From Photorhabdus akhurstii (GTDB taxonomy: Bacteria > Pseudomonadota > Gammaproteobacteria > Enterobacterales > Enterobacteriaceae): a stretch of DNA of 64,000 bases. This document shows, in pieces, positions 28,701-37,237 of the stretch; the first letter of the stretch is position 1; each line of letters begins with the position of its first letter. The stretch spans positions 62,001-126,000 of the forward strand of contig NZ_RCWE01000008.1 of the NCBI RefSeq assembly GCF_018448925.1, written 5' to 3'. Made by a program: the position numbers and the translations under genes. The notes under the pieces are model-generated. The model saw only the letters and a list, made by a program, of their open reading frames with translations, ran no database searches and was not told the origin of the DNA.

Positions 28701-30230
28701 CAGAAGGTTGTTTATTTCCGGGGTTAAGGTTTTGTTATATTTATCGGTCGTCATTACAAATAACTGATATACACTCCATTTCCGTGTACGCAGCCAATTG
28801 GTAACGGAATAGAGTTTGCTAATTAGAACCGCTAAATTGTCATGAGTAATCTGAGATAAATCGGTTTTTCCTTCATCTATGGCAACCAGTAGTACCCCTA
28901 ATTCATCAATAGTTAATTGATGGATGTCTGCTAGTAATTTGGATAGATCGGGATGAGAAGGATTTTCTGAAATGGGTGCTTTGCACAGTATTAATGCAGT
29001 CTCAGCATCAATACCATAACGTTGCATATAGTCTTTAACACGTAAAGCTTCTCTTAATACATCTTCGTCTATATCTGGTTCGTCACTAAGGTCAAGGTCT
29101 TGAAAGCTTTCAAGGTAATCAGGGTCGTCCCTAAAAGGGTTGTCAGAGTCATCCTCTGGAGGTGTTTTTTTAAGGATATCGATGGCAATGCTGTTAAGGA
29201 TTATTGGTGATAGCTCGGTTGATCGAGATAGATTAATAGCTTTATTGAATTTCAATAGATGGTATTGGGTAATCTCGTCTCCTATATTCCACAGGCTATC
29301 TATTTGTTTAATCTTTTTACTAAACTGGTTAAGTTCTTTGTCTGTCAGATTATAATAACTTTTCAGGTATTCTGCCCTTGCCATTTGAATAGATTTAATT
29401 TCACCAAAATTCTTCTTATAAAGTTTTTTTAGTTCATTAGTGTTATCAGCATTGGTTGCTGGTTTTATCTTTTGCGTCAGAATAGTAAACAGCTCCGGTG
29501 AGACAGAGGCATTAATCCCCAGCAAGGAGATTTGATACATCAGTTTGGTGATTGGCGTATCTGTTAATGTACTGGATTGTTCAAACACAGGAGCTTGTAA
29601 TTGAATAATCTTACGTACACTTTCATAAGCATCGTGATATGGCATTGAGCCAGAAGTGCGGAAAGTTGATAACTTTTCCATCACTTTAGCGTGGCTGTTC
29701 AGATTAGGCTGAGTCTTAATACTGTTTAGCAACATGTTATTAGACAGAGAAAGCGTGGAAATCTCCGTATTCATATTTTTCTGGCTGAGCACCAATGATT
29801 TTAGATCTGGGCGACGCGTATCCAGATGATAAATGGAACCTTCTGCATGTAAATTTCGTGCCTGACGATAAAGTTCAGTCAGATAAGCCGCAAGAGAAAA
29901 CATGGAGGAAATTGCGCCAGGGGCTGCATATTTGCTGGCGCGATTGCCAAATCGGCTATTATAACCTTGCTGGTCTGCATGAGGTGCTGTCAGGGCAAGA
30001 TGGACCGCACTTTGTAAATGAGGGTTTGCGCGTTTCAGAATACGGGCTTCATGCAGAAGGTTATCCTTTTGCACCTGCTGTGCTTCAAGATATAAGCTCT
30101 GGGTCTGTGACCATGAGAGTTTATCCTTCACTTTTTTGCGCAGTTCGTCAAAAGAGAGATGGCAGATATCGGTTAGATTATTAAAACCTGCTCCTAACGC
30201 TTGTTGATATTCGGATTTGAGTGTGTTCAT
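22731..30230 (-). CDS. tcdA2: TcA subunit with heptad-repeat insertion (TcdA2)
   Basis: A 2499-residue TcA protein, the injector partner of the adjacent tcdB2. The start MNTLKSEYQQALG at 30230 is chosen because the AAAGGGAATAAAC ribosome site matches the other tcdA genes; the open frame upstream (58 codons) has no such site. It shows the family order: VRP1-like N-terminus, helical shell, central receptor-binding region (about residues 1000-1600), MDFNGANSLYFWELFYY, pore helices and TcB-binding C-terminus ending ILHIRYTIRQ. Two additions are special: residues 522-633 are 16 tandem heptads rich in Lys, Glu, Leu and Ala, and about residues 689-707 are (TEA)6. Both lie in the shell where the other two copies have short linkers. 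It also carries an acidic stretch (DLDLSDEPDIDEDVL) before the conserved ALILCK motif and lacks the NGQYF segment of the 1621-8766 copy. Confidence 0.95.
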   Translation of the reverse strand: MNTLKSEYQQALGAGFNNLTDICHLSFDELRKKVKDKLSWSQTQSLYLEAQQVQKDNLLHEARILKRANPHLQSAVHLALTAPHADQQGYNSRFGNRASKYAAPGAISSMFSLAAYLTELYRQARNLHAEGSIYHLDTRRPDLKSLVLSQKNMNTEISTLSLSNNMLLNSIKTQPNLNSHAKVMEKLSTFRTSGSMPYHDAYESVRKIIQLQAPVFEQSSTLTDTPITKLMYQISLLGINASVSPELFTILTQKIKPATNADNTNELKKLYKKNFGEIKSIQMARAEYLKSYYNLTDKELNQFSKKIKQIDSLWNIGDEITQYHLLKFNKAINLSRSTELSPIILNSIAIDILKKTPPEDDSDNPFRDDPDYLESFQDLDLSDEPDIDEDVLREALRVKDYMQRYGIDAETALILCKAPISENPSHPDLSKLLADIHQLTIDELGVLLVAIDEGKTDLSQITHDNLAVLISKLYSVTNWLRTRKWSVYQLFVMTTDKYNKTLTPEINNLLDTVYNGLQNFYKDNLLKIKDNLLKAKESLPEDKDNLPKAEQYLLEAEKYLLAAEKYLLAAEKYLLEANKNPLEAKKALKEYEKNQEAYEKNLKEHEKYLLKAGENLPAIKENLLKIKENLPKAISPYIAAALQLPSENVALSVLAWADKLNSGKENKMTADSFWNWLRKKPIETQSKTTEATEATEATEATEATEATEKTTLIQQAVQYCQCLAQLALIYRSTGLSESTLRLFVTNPQIFGLTAKTTSTHNVLSLIMLTRFTDWVNSLGENASSVLTEFEKGTLTAELLANAMNLDKNLLEQASTQAQADFSNWPSIDNLLQWINISRQLNISPQGVSELAKILDIESSTNYAQWENVASILTAGLDTQKANTLHAFLGESRSTALSTYYIYSHNQKDREERKHTVIKDRDDLYQYLLIDNQVSAAIKTTEIAEAIASIQLYINRALKNMEGDTDTSVTSRLFFTNWDKYNKRYSTWAGITKLLYYPENYIDPTLRIGQTKMMDTLLQSISQSQLNTDTVEDAFKSYLTSFEQVANLEVISAYHDNINNDQGLTYFIGRSKTEVNQYYWRSVDHNKFSEGKFPANAWSEWHKIDCPINPYEDTIRPVVYQSRLYIIWLEQKKVTNRAEGEAIKQGSKTTTSYHYELKLAHIRYDGTWNTPITFDVDEKISGLNLELNKALGLYCASYQGKDKLLVMFYKKQEQLNNYTEKTGNTYTAPIKGLYITSNMSPEEMTPESYRLNAHKQFDTNNVVRVNNRYAESYEIPSSVNSNNGYDWGEGYLSMVYGGSILITRDPSDNSKIQISPKLRIIHNGYEGRQRNQCNLMKKYGKLGDKFIIYTTLGINPNNLSNKKLIYPVYQYEGNESKLSQGRLLFYRDSTTNFTRAWFPNLSSDSKEMSITTGGNISGNYGYIDNKHSDNKPFEEYFYMDDHGGIDTDVSEPIFINTKIQPSNVKIIVKTVKDDGKLDSKPYIAEDKVSVKPTPNFEEMCYQFNNLDQIDVSTLVFKNNEASIDITFTASADAFESGKEQRNLGEEHFSIRIIKKANVNDVLTLHHDPSGAQYMQWGAYRTRLNTLFARKLISRANAGIDTILSMETQNIQEPQLGKGFYVNFTLPKYDQNTHGNERQFKIHIGNIAGDNTMRPYYQGILADTETSVVLFVPYEKQSYTNEGVRLGVEYKKVSYLGVWEPAFFYFNEIQQKFILINDADHNSAMTQSGEKTGIKKYKGFLDVSILIDHQHTEPMDFNGANSLYFWELFYYTPMLIAQRLLHEQNFDEANRWLKYVWNPSGHIANGQKQHPHNWNVRPLQEDTSWNDDPLDTFDPDAIAQHDPMHYKVATFMCALDLLIEQGDYAYRQLERDTLAEAKMWYMQALHLLGDKPHLLLSSTWSDPELKEAADLEKQQAHAKAIADLRQGQPKDGSNTDLFLPQVNEVMLSYWQKLEQRLYNLRHNLSIDGQPLHLPIFATPADPKALLSAAVASSQGGSNLPSEFISVWRFPHMLENARSMVSQLTQFGSTLQNIIERQDAEALNTLLQNQAAELILTNLSIQDKTIEELDVEKTVLEKTRAGAKSRFDSYSKFYDEDINAGEKQAMALRASVAGISTALQASHLAGAALDLAPNIFGFADGGSHWGAIAQATSNVMEFSASVMSTEADKISQSEAYRRRRQEWKIQRNNADAELKQIDAQLQSLVVRREAAVLQKTSLKTQQEQTHAQLTFLQHKFSNQALYNWLRGRLSAIYFQFYDLAVARCLMAEMAYRWETNDAAARFIKPGAWQGTHAGLLAGETLMLNLAQMEDAHLKQEQRVLEVERTVSLAEVYKEKGQFSLTKKIAELVNKKPDTTSSRNNTLNFGEGNAKTSLQASISLADLQIRHDYPENSGAGNVRRIKQISVTLPALLGPYQDVQAILSYGGDATGLAKGCKALAVSHGMNDSGQFQLDFNDGKFLPFEGIEIDKGTLTLSFPNATEKQKTMLESLSDIILHIRYTIRQ
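28111..28164 (-). repeat. 9-bp tandem repeat, six exact copies, in tcdA2
   Basis: Unit GTTGCTTCA repeated six times without change on the plus strand, encoding Thr-Glu-Ala six times in TcdA2. The unit is a multiple of three, so gain or loss of copies keeps the frame. The exact copies suggest recent slippage. Confidence 0.95.
28332..28667 (-). repeat. 21-bp degenerate tandem repeat, 16 units, in tcdA2
   Basis: The 336 bp encode exactly 16 heptads of the pattern charged-charged-x-Leu-Leu/Pro-x-Ala, such as EKYLLAA and KENLLKI. Two central units (EKYLLAA) are identical at DNA level and outer units diverge, as in a minisatellite that grew from the middle. The other tcdA genes have only a short linker at this place. 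Confidence 0.95.
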
Positions 30231-30703
30231 GTTTATTCCCTTTAAATGTTGAGTCAATAAAACATTTACGCTGGCCTGAGTATCGTGGAGATAAATAAGG
30301 TTATTTATCTCCACCAAAATAAAGGCAACACAGGTAACGTCTGATAGCGGTTTGAAATTAGGTTGAAAATAACAGTCAAATGAAAAACACCATTTAACTA
30401 TCAACTATTTCACAACGTTATTATTTATTTAAATGGTTGTTGTAATGCAATAACAAAAATTATAATTACATCATAAGTAATATAATTGATTGACAATAAC
30501 CAAATGAAATAATTGCCTTTGTTACATATGGCATACTATGAAAAAGAAGAGGGTTGATGTTTTATAGTAGGCAATCGGACGCACGAGAAAAGGAAATATC
30601 TCTGTTATAACGAGTGCTGGACAGGTTAAGAGGGCAGACTTGTATATTCATGAAAGGTTCAGGCCCCGTTTAGGAGCCTGTTTTTACTATGTGATTGAGA
30701 TAG
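30231..30703 (-). promoter_or_regulatory. tcdA2 upstream region
   Basis: A 473-bp AT-rich spacer upstream of tcdA2. Its first ~270 bp resemble the region upstream of the next tcdA (37238-37510): shared blocks include TTAACTATCAACTATTTCA against TTAACTATTTCATAACG, ACGTTATTAT and GTAATGCAATAA. The leader and promoter were therefore probably duplicated with the gene. The end at 30660-30680 holds the hairpin of the preceding tcdA. Confidence 0.6.
30660..30680. terminator. hairpin behind the compact tcdA
   Basis: CAGGC pairs with GCCTG, with one mismatch and two inner pairs, loop GTTTA. It has nearly the same sequence as the stem between tcdA2 and tcdB2. A T-run follows on the plus strand only, not in the sense of tcdA transcription. 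Confidence 0.5.
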
Positions 30704-33700
30704 TTATTGGCGGATGGTGTAGCGAATATGCAGAATAATATCGCTCAATGCTTGTAACATGGCTTGCTGTTTGCCGGTCGCATTCGGGAAATTGAGTGTT
30801 AATGTGCCGGTATCGTTAATCGCTATCCCTTCAAACGGCAGGAATTTACCATTGTTGAAATCCAACTGGAATTGACCACTGTCATTAACCCCATGAGAAA
30901 TTGCCAGTGATTTACAGCTCTCAGCTAATCCGATTTCACTTCCCTCGTAGGCCAAAATGGCTTGTACATTTTGGTATGGCCCTAACAGAGCTGGCAGGGT
31001 GACACTGATCTGTTTAATGCGCCGAATGTTGCCTACGCCATTGCCTTCTGGGTAGTCATTATGTAGTGACAGACCTGACAGAGAGATTTTGGCGCTTAGT
31101 TGACCGTTTTCTAATGTAACGGGATGCTCCTCAACGGGTTCAGTTGTACTACCTGTTAGTAGGGCAGAAATACGTGTTGCCAAATTAAATGATTTTTCTG
31201 GTAGTGTTCCATAGAGTTGCGCCAGTGAAATAGTACGTTCCACTTCCAGAGCGCGTTGATCCCATCTCAAATAAGCATCCTCCATTTGTGCCAGATTCAG
31301 CATCAAGGTTTCACCGGCGAGCAGACCAGCGTGCGTCCCCTGCCAGGCGCCGGGTTTGATAAAGCTTGCTGTGGTATTATGAGTCTCCCAACGATAAGCC
31401 ATTTCTGCCATCAGACAACGGGTTACGGCCAAATCGTAAAATTGGAAGTAGATAGCAGCTAGCCGACCACGTAGCCAGTGGTACAACGCTTGATTACTGA
31501 ATTTACGTTGTAGGAAAGTCAATTGCGCCTGAGTCTGTTCCTGTTGGGTTTTCAGGCTGGTTTTCTGCAACACCGCAGCTTCACGGCGTACTGCCAACGA
31601 TTGAAGTTGGGCATCGATTTGTTTTATCTCTGCTTCGGCATTGTTACGTTGGATTTCCCACTCCTGACGGCGACGGCGATAGGTTTCAGACTGGCTGATT
31701 TTATCCGCTTCGGTGTTCATAACATTTGCGGAGAATTCCATGACATTACCTGTCGCTTCGGCAATTGCCCCCCAACGGCTGCCGCCATCAGCGAAGCCGA
31801 AAATGTTGGGCGCCAGATCAAGGGCGGCGCCTGCCAGACGCGATGCTTGCAGGGCAGTGCTAAGGCCAGCAACGGAGGAATGCAATGCTATTACCCGGTT
31901 TTCACCCGCATTGATATTTTCATCGTATAGCTTTTTGTAGCTGTTAAAGCGTGATTGCGCTCCAGCTTTGGATTTCTCCAGTACGATTTTTTCCGCATCC
32001 AGCTCTTCCAGGGTTTTGTCCTGTATGCTGAGATTAGTCAATATCAGTTCTGCCGCTTGATTCTGCAATAGCGTGTTTAAGGCTTCCGCATCCTGACGTT
32101 CGATAATATTTTGTAACGTGGAGCCGAACTGTGTTAACTGGCTTACCATACCGCGCGCGTTTTCCAACATCTGTGGGAAACGCCACAGTGACATAAATGA
32201 CATTGGTAACTTGCTTCCGCCTTGTGAGTTGGCAACAGCGGCACTGAGTAACGCTTTTGGATCTGCCGGTGTAGCGTAAATAGGCAGATGTAGCAGTTGG
32301 CCGTCGATAGAGAGATTATGGCGCAGGTTGTACAGCCGTTGCTCCAGTTTCTGCCAGTAGTTTTGCATCACTTCATTGACCTGTGGCAAGAAAAGATCTG
32401 TCGGGTGGTTGTGCCGACTAATATCACCTTGTCGCAGGGCAGTCATTGCATGGGCTTGTTCCTCCTGTTTTTCCGTTCTGGCAGCGTCACCTAAACTCGG
32501 TTTACGCCACGTTGAACTGAAAGATAGATGAGGTTTATCGCCTAACAGATGCAGTGCTTGCATATACCACATCTTAGCTTCATTAAGCGTGTCCCGTTCT
32601 AACTGACGATAGGCGTAATCTCCACGGTCCAGCAACAGATCAAGGGTGCGCATAAAAGTAACGACTTTATAGTGCATTGGATCATATTGTGCTATGGCAT
32701 CGGGATCGACTGAATTCAGTGGATCATCGTTCCAACTGATATCTTCCAATAATGGGCGGACATTCCAGCGGTAGTGCTGAATCTGACCATGCTCAATATA
32801 ACCAGATGGATTCCAGATATATTTCAACCAACGGTTGGCTTCATCGAAGTGTTGTTCGTGTAGCAGGCGCTGAGCAATCAGCATTGGGGCATAGTAGAAT
32901 AGTTCCCAAAAATAGAGGCTGTTAGCACCGCTGAAATCCATTGGTTCCGTGTGCTGATCGATAAGAATGGAAACATCAAGAAAGCCTTTATATTTATTGA
33001 CGATTGCATCAGTATCGTTTATTACTACTTGCTTATTATCAGCATCATTAACCAACATAAATTTCTGATTAGTTTCATTAAAATGAAATAAAGCAGTTTC
33101 CCAGTTTTGTTGATCCTTATAGAACTTCTTATTATATTCTACTGCTATTTCGACGCGTTCTTGTGTATTAGACCAAGGGATAAAAAGAGTGACGCTAGTT
33201 TCAGTATCAGTTAGTGTTCCTTTGTGGTATAAGTTCATCATTTTATTATCATTTCTTATATGAATTTTAAACCAACGTTCGCTGCCATGTACATTTTGGT
33301 CATATTTAGGAAGAATGAGATTAGTAAAAAATCCTTTCCCTAACTGAGGTTCTGGCAGTTTCTGCGTCTCTATATTTAAAATAGTATCTATTCCGGCCGT
33401 GGCGCGACTAATTAATTTACGGGCAAACAGCGTATTAAGGCGAGTACGATAACCTCCCGACTGCATATATTGCGCCCCGTTTGTATCATTGTGAACAGTC
33501 AGGATATTATCGTCGTTAACCTCATCGGTAACAGGATTCCAGCTATTCACCTTTATGATATTGTTAATATCAAATTTACTATAGGTGAGTTCATAAATAT
33601 TTTTGTACTGTTCAGATTCTATATTTTCCAATAACATATTGGAGGAGATATACACTCCTTGCATTAACTCTTGTATTAATTCTTTTAATTTCTTTTCTGC

Positions 33701-36700
33701 TGTTTGTTTTTCTTGATGATCAGATACTGATATTCCATCTTCGCGATCAATTTTTTTTGCTATTTCTTTTACCTTTTTTTCTGCTTCTGCTAACTCTTTT
33801 AATGTTCTCTTATATTCATCCAGTTCATCTCGTTTGCGATAAAACATTACCAGCAATTTATTGTCTTGATGATTTGTACAATAGAATCCTAGTTTTAATG
33901 ACTCTGGTGACTCTAATAATTCCGAAGTTGCTGGTGGATTTGACATTTTTAAAACAGCAGATACTTTGTCATTGATATTAAAGGCTACTGGTGTATTCCA
34001 AGTACCGTCATAACGGATATGTGCTAGTTTTAGTTCATAATAATAATCTTCAACGGTTTGATTATTATCTGCCTGTTTAGCAATTTTCTTCTGCTCCAAC
34101 CAGATCAGATACAGTCGGGATTGGAAAATTACCGGATGGATAGTGCCCTGATAGGGATTTATTGGACAATCAATTTTGTGCCACTCACTCCAGGCATTGG
34201 CAGGGAATTTATCGTCGCTGAATTTATTGTGATCCACGTTACGCCAGTAATATTGATTAACTTCGGTTTTACTGTGCCCGATAAAATAGGTTAATCTTTG
34301 ATCATCTTTGGCATTGTCATGATAGGCGCTGACGACTTCCAGATTAGCTATCTGTTCGAACGACGTCAGATAAGACATAAAGGCGTCTTCTACCGTATCG
34401 GTATTTAATTGACTCTGGCTGATGGATTGCAGCAATGTATCCATCATTTTTGTTCGCCCGATGCGTATTGTCGGATCGATGTAATTCTCAGGGTAGTAAA
34501 TGAGTTTAGCAATGCTGGCCCAGGTGCTGTAGCGTTTATTGTATTTGTCCCAATCGGTAAAGAATGGTCGAGTGACGACCTGCGAAACCGCGTTTTCCTC
34601 CATATTTTTCAGTGCCCGGTTAATATACAGTTGGATGCTGGCGATAGCTTCTGCAATCGGGGTGGTTTTGATGGCGGCGGAAACTTGGTTATCAATCAAT
34701 AAATACTGGTACAGATCATCATGGTTTTTAACTTTTGCACCTGCGTTAGCGACTTTACGGATATAGTACTCGCTTAATGCAGCACTACGAGATTCATCCA
34801 GAAAGGTGTGCAGGGCGTTGGCTTTTTGGGTGTCCAGTCCGGCGGTTAATGTCGCCGCGACGTTTTCCCATTCGGCATAGTTATCGGAGGATTCTGTGGT
34901 GAGTACTTGCGCTAGTGCAGAAACGTCTTGTGGAGAGATATTCAATTGACGCGCAATGTTAATCCATTGCTGGATGGTATCGATAGACGGCCAGTCGGTG
35001 AAATTAACTTGTGCTTGATTACTGGCTTGCTCCAGTAGATTTTTATCAAGACTCAGGGCGTTAGCCAATAGTTCTGCTGTTAATGTTCCCTTCTCAAATT
35101 CGGTCAGTACAGAAGAGGCTTTTTCACCCAGAGAGTTAACCCAGTCAGTAAAACGTGTCAGCTTTATCAGTGATAATGCATTGTGTGTTGACGCTGTTCC
35201 TTCGGTAAAGCCAAAGAGTTGTGGTTTTGTGACAAACAGACGTAAAGTGCTTTCGCTAAGGCCGGTGGAACGATAAATCAGTGCCAATTGTGCCAGGCAT
35301 TGGCAATATTGGACTGCTTGTTCTTCTGTTATAGCGGTTGATTGCTCTGGATTATGTGAAGCTTGCAACCATTCCCAGAATTTTGTTGCTGTCATTGCAC
35401 CAGAGCCAGGTTTTAGTTGATCTGCCCAGTTGAGTATATAATAAGCGGTATTTTCAGACGGCAATTGCAGAGCGGCGGCGATGTAAGGCGAGATCTTCAA
35501 CAGAAGATTTGCTTCGTTTTTACTGTTAAAGTTTTGCAAACCATTGTAAACAGCATCTAGCAGGTTCTGAATTTCCGGCGTCAGGGTTTGGTTATAGTCG
35601 GTGGTAGTCATCATAAACAGCAGGTACATATTCCATTTCCGTGTACGCAACCACTGGGTAATGCTATAAAGTTTATCAATCAGAACAGATAGATTGTTAT
35701 CACTGAGCTCAGATAGATTGGTTGATCCTTCACCTATGGCAACCAGCAGTAAATTCAGCTCATTAACAGTTAACTGATGAATATTTGCTAGTAATTTGAT
35801 TAGATCGGAACTAGAAGGATTAATTATATTAGTTGATACTTTGCACAGTACCAATGCAGTCTCAGCATCAATACCGTAACGTTGCATATAGTATTTAACG
35901 CGAAATATTTTCTTTAATATTTCTGCATTGATATCTAGTTTCTGATTGATATTGAAGACAATTTTTTCCAGTACTGTTGGCAGAAGTTTTGTTGCGTGGG
36001 ACAAACGAATGGTTTTATTAAGTTTTAACAGAAAAATTGCAGGTGAATAATCCTGAATTTTGAACTTGGCATAAGATGAGTCAGATATATTCGAATCACT
36101 ATTTTCTTTATAACGATAACTTAGAAGAGTAAATTCTTTTTGAATATCTTTGTCGGTTAATTCAAATGTTGGGGAAGAATAGTTCGTGTTTTCTATGGTC
36201 GCTTTATATATACCTTTGAGATATTTAGACTGGGGCTTGCTGAGTCTAATACTAACTTGCCCAGCTTTTTTCTTATAGCTAATATCAACATAAAAACGTC
36301 TGTTTTGAATAGGATATAAATTCATGTAATTGAGGTTGTTATAATTTAAGTCAGGTGTTCGTGTTATGCGGCTCAATTGTATCTTACCTGATGTATCAAT
36401 GCTTATATTAATAAGTTGGTTATTTGTGTAAGTAGAGTTACTTTCTATTAATACGTGATTTAAAAACTGTTCTAATTCTTCATTGGTTAAATTGTAATAG
36501 TGTTTCAAGGCATCCAGAGTGAGAAGTTCTGATGGCTCTCTATCCCCAAAGTTTTTCTTAAACTTCTCATTTGCATTAACTTCGGTGATCTCTTCTGTCA
36601 GAGTCTTAAACAATTCAGGCAAGACAGAAGCATTAATTCCCAGCAGGGAAGCTTGATATGTCAGATTGGCGATATCTGTTTCTGGGGATGGACCAACTTG

Positions 36701-37237
36701 GTCGAATATCGGAGCTTGTAATTGAATAACCTTACGTACACTTTCGTAAGCATCGTGATATGGCAGAGAGCCAGAAGAGCGAAAGGTTGATAGCGCTTTC
36801 ATCACGTTAGTATGGCCTTCCAGCCCGGTCAGCGTCTTGATCCCTTCCAGCAACACCTTATTAGATAGAGAAAGTGTAGAAACTTCATCATCCATATTTT
36901 GCTGGCTGAGTGTCAGTGATTTTAAATCAGGGCGGCGTTTATCCAGATGATAAATGGACTCTTTTTTATGTAAATCCTGTGCCTGACGATAAAGTTCGGT
37001 CAGATAAGCGGCGGGAGAGAACATGGAAGCAACTGCGCCGGGAGCGACATACTGGCTGGCGCGGCCACCAAATTTACTGTTATAACCTTGCTGGTCAGCA
37101 TGGGGTGTGGTTAAAGCAAGATGTACCGCATTTTGTAATTGGGGGTTAGCACGTTTGAGGATACTCGCCTCATGCAGTCGGTTTGCTTTTTGTGCCTGTT
37201 GTGCCATTTCAGGGTGTTCTGGCGTGATTGTGCTCAT
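30704..37237 (-). CDS. tcdA: compact TcA subunit with rearranged domains (2177 aa)
   Basis: A third TcA gene. Start ATG 37237 has AAAAGGAATAAAC upstream, as in its sisters, but the first ~22 residues (MSTITPEHPEMAQQAQKA) are unrelated to theirs and about 45 residues of the usual N-terminus are missing. Residues ~255-385 carry a beta-rich insertion (RRFYVDISYKKKAGQVS) in the shell, absent from the other two copies here and placed like the N-terminal receptor-binding domain of TcdA1. In the centre, the reading passes from FDINNIIKVN to NILTVHNDTNGAQYMQ over about 20 residues where TcdA2 has about 300, so most of the central receptor-binding block is gone. Pore and TcB-binding parts are intact (ILHIRYTIRQ). 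The frame is open throughout, so it may be functional with altered receptor specificity. It ends 473 bp before tcdA2. Confidence 0.93.
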   Translation of the reverse strand: MSTITPEHPEMAQQAQKANRLHEASILKRANPQLQNAVHLALTTPHADQQGYNSKFGGRASQYVAPGAVASMFSPAAYLTELYRQAQDLHKKESIYHLDKRRPDLKSLTLSQQNMDDEVSTLSLSNKVLLEGIKTLTGLEGHTNVMKALSTFRSSGSLPYHDAYESVRKVIQLQAPIFDQVGPSPETDIANLTYQASLLGINASVLPELFKTLTEEITEVNANEKFKKNFGDREPSELLTLDALKHYYNLTNEELEQFLNHVLIESNSTYTNNQLINISIDTSGKIQLSRITRTPDLNYNNLNYMNLYPIQNRRFYVDISYKKKAGQVSIRLSKPQSKYLKGIYKATIENTNYSSPTFELTDKDIQKEFTLLSYRYKENSDSNISDSSYAKFKIQDYSPAIFLLKLNKTIRLSHATKLLPTVLEKIVFNINQKLDINAEILKKIFRVKYYMQRYGIDAETALVLCKVSTNIINPSSSDLIKLLANIHQLTVNELNLLLVAIGEGSTNLSELSDNNLSVLIDKLYSITQWLRTRKWNMYLLFMMTTTDYNQTLTPEIQNLLDAVYNGLQNFNSKNEANLLLKISPYIAAALQLPSENTAYYILNWADQLKPGSGAMTATKFWEWLQASHNPEQSTAITEEQAVQYCQCLAQLALIYRSTGLSESTLRLFVTKPQLFGFTEGTASTHNALSLIKLTRFTDWVNSLGEKASSVLTEFEKGTLTAELLANALSLDKNLLEQASNQAQVNFTDWPSIDTIQQWINIARQLNISPQDVSALAQVLTTESSDNYAEWENVAATLTAGLDTQKANALHTFLDESRSAALSEYYIRKVANAGAKVKNHDDLYQYLLIDNQVSAAIKTTPIAEAIASIQLYINRALKNMEENAVSQVVTRPFFTDWDKYNKRYSTWASIAKLIYYPENYIDPTIRIGRTKMMDTLLQSISQSQLNTDTVEDAFMSYLTSFEQIANLEVVSAYHDNAKDDQRLTYFIGHSKTEVNQYYWRNVDHNKFSDDKFPANAWSEWHKIDCPINPYQGTIHPVIFQSRLYLIWLEQKKIAKQADNNQTVEDYYYELKLAHIRYDGTWNTPVAFNINDKVSAVLKMSNPPATSELLESPESLKLGFYCTNHQDNKLLVMFYRKRDELDEYKRTLKELAEAEKKVKEIAKKIDREDGISVSDHQEKQTAEKKLKELIQELMQGVYISSNMLLENIESEQYKNIYELTYSKFDINNIIKVNSWNPVTDEVNDDNILTVHNDTNGAQYMQSGGYRTRLNTLFARKLISRATAGIDTILNIETQKLPEPQLGKGFFTNLILPKYDQNVHGSERWFKIHIRNDNKMMNLYHKGTLTDTETSVTLFIPWSNTQERVEIAVEYNKKFYKDQQNWETALFHFNETNQKFMLVNDADNKQVVINDTDAIVNKYKGFLDVSILIDQHTEPMDFSGANSLYFWELFYYAPMLIAQRLLHEQHFDEANRWLKYIWNPSGYIEHGQIQHYRWNVRPLLEDISWNDDPLNSVDPDAIAQYDPMHYKVVTFMRTLDLLLDRGDYAYRQLERDTLNEAKMWYMQALHLLGDKPHLSFSSTWRKPSLGDAARTEKQEEQAHAMTALRQGDISRHNHPTDLFLPQVNEVMQNYWQKLEQRLYNLRHNLSIDGQLLHLPIYATPADPKALLSAAVANSQGGSKLPMSFMSLWRFPQMLENARGMVSQLTQFGSTLQNIIERQDAEALNTLLQNQAAELILTNLSIQDKTLEELDAEKIVLEKSKAGAQSRFNSYKKLYDENINAGENRVIALHSSVAGLSTALQASRLAGAALDLAPNIFGFADGGSRWGAIAEATGNVMEFSANVMNTEADKISQSETYRRRRQEWEIQRNNAEAEIKQIDAQLQSLAVRREAAVLQKTSLKTQQEQTQAQLTFLQRKFSNQALYHWLRGRLAAIYFQFYDLAVTRCLMAEMAYRWETHNTTASFIKPGAWQGTHAGLLAGETLMLNLAQMEDAYLRWDQRALEVERTISLAQLYGTLPEKSFNLATRISALLTGSTTEPVEEHPVTLENGQLSAKISLSGLSLHNDYPEGNGVGNIRRIKQISVTLPALLGPYQNVQAILAYEGSEIGLAESCKSLAISHGVNDSGQFQLDFNNGKFLPFEGIAINDTGTLTLNFPNATGKQQAMLQALSDIILHIRYTIRQ

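Noticed and set aside
28376-28804. 142-codon plus-strand frame of repeated Leu/Ser/Asp units
   Set aside because: It is the complement of the heptad repeats in tcdA2; its repetitive look is inherited from the sense gene.
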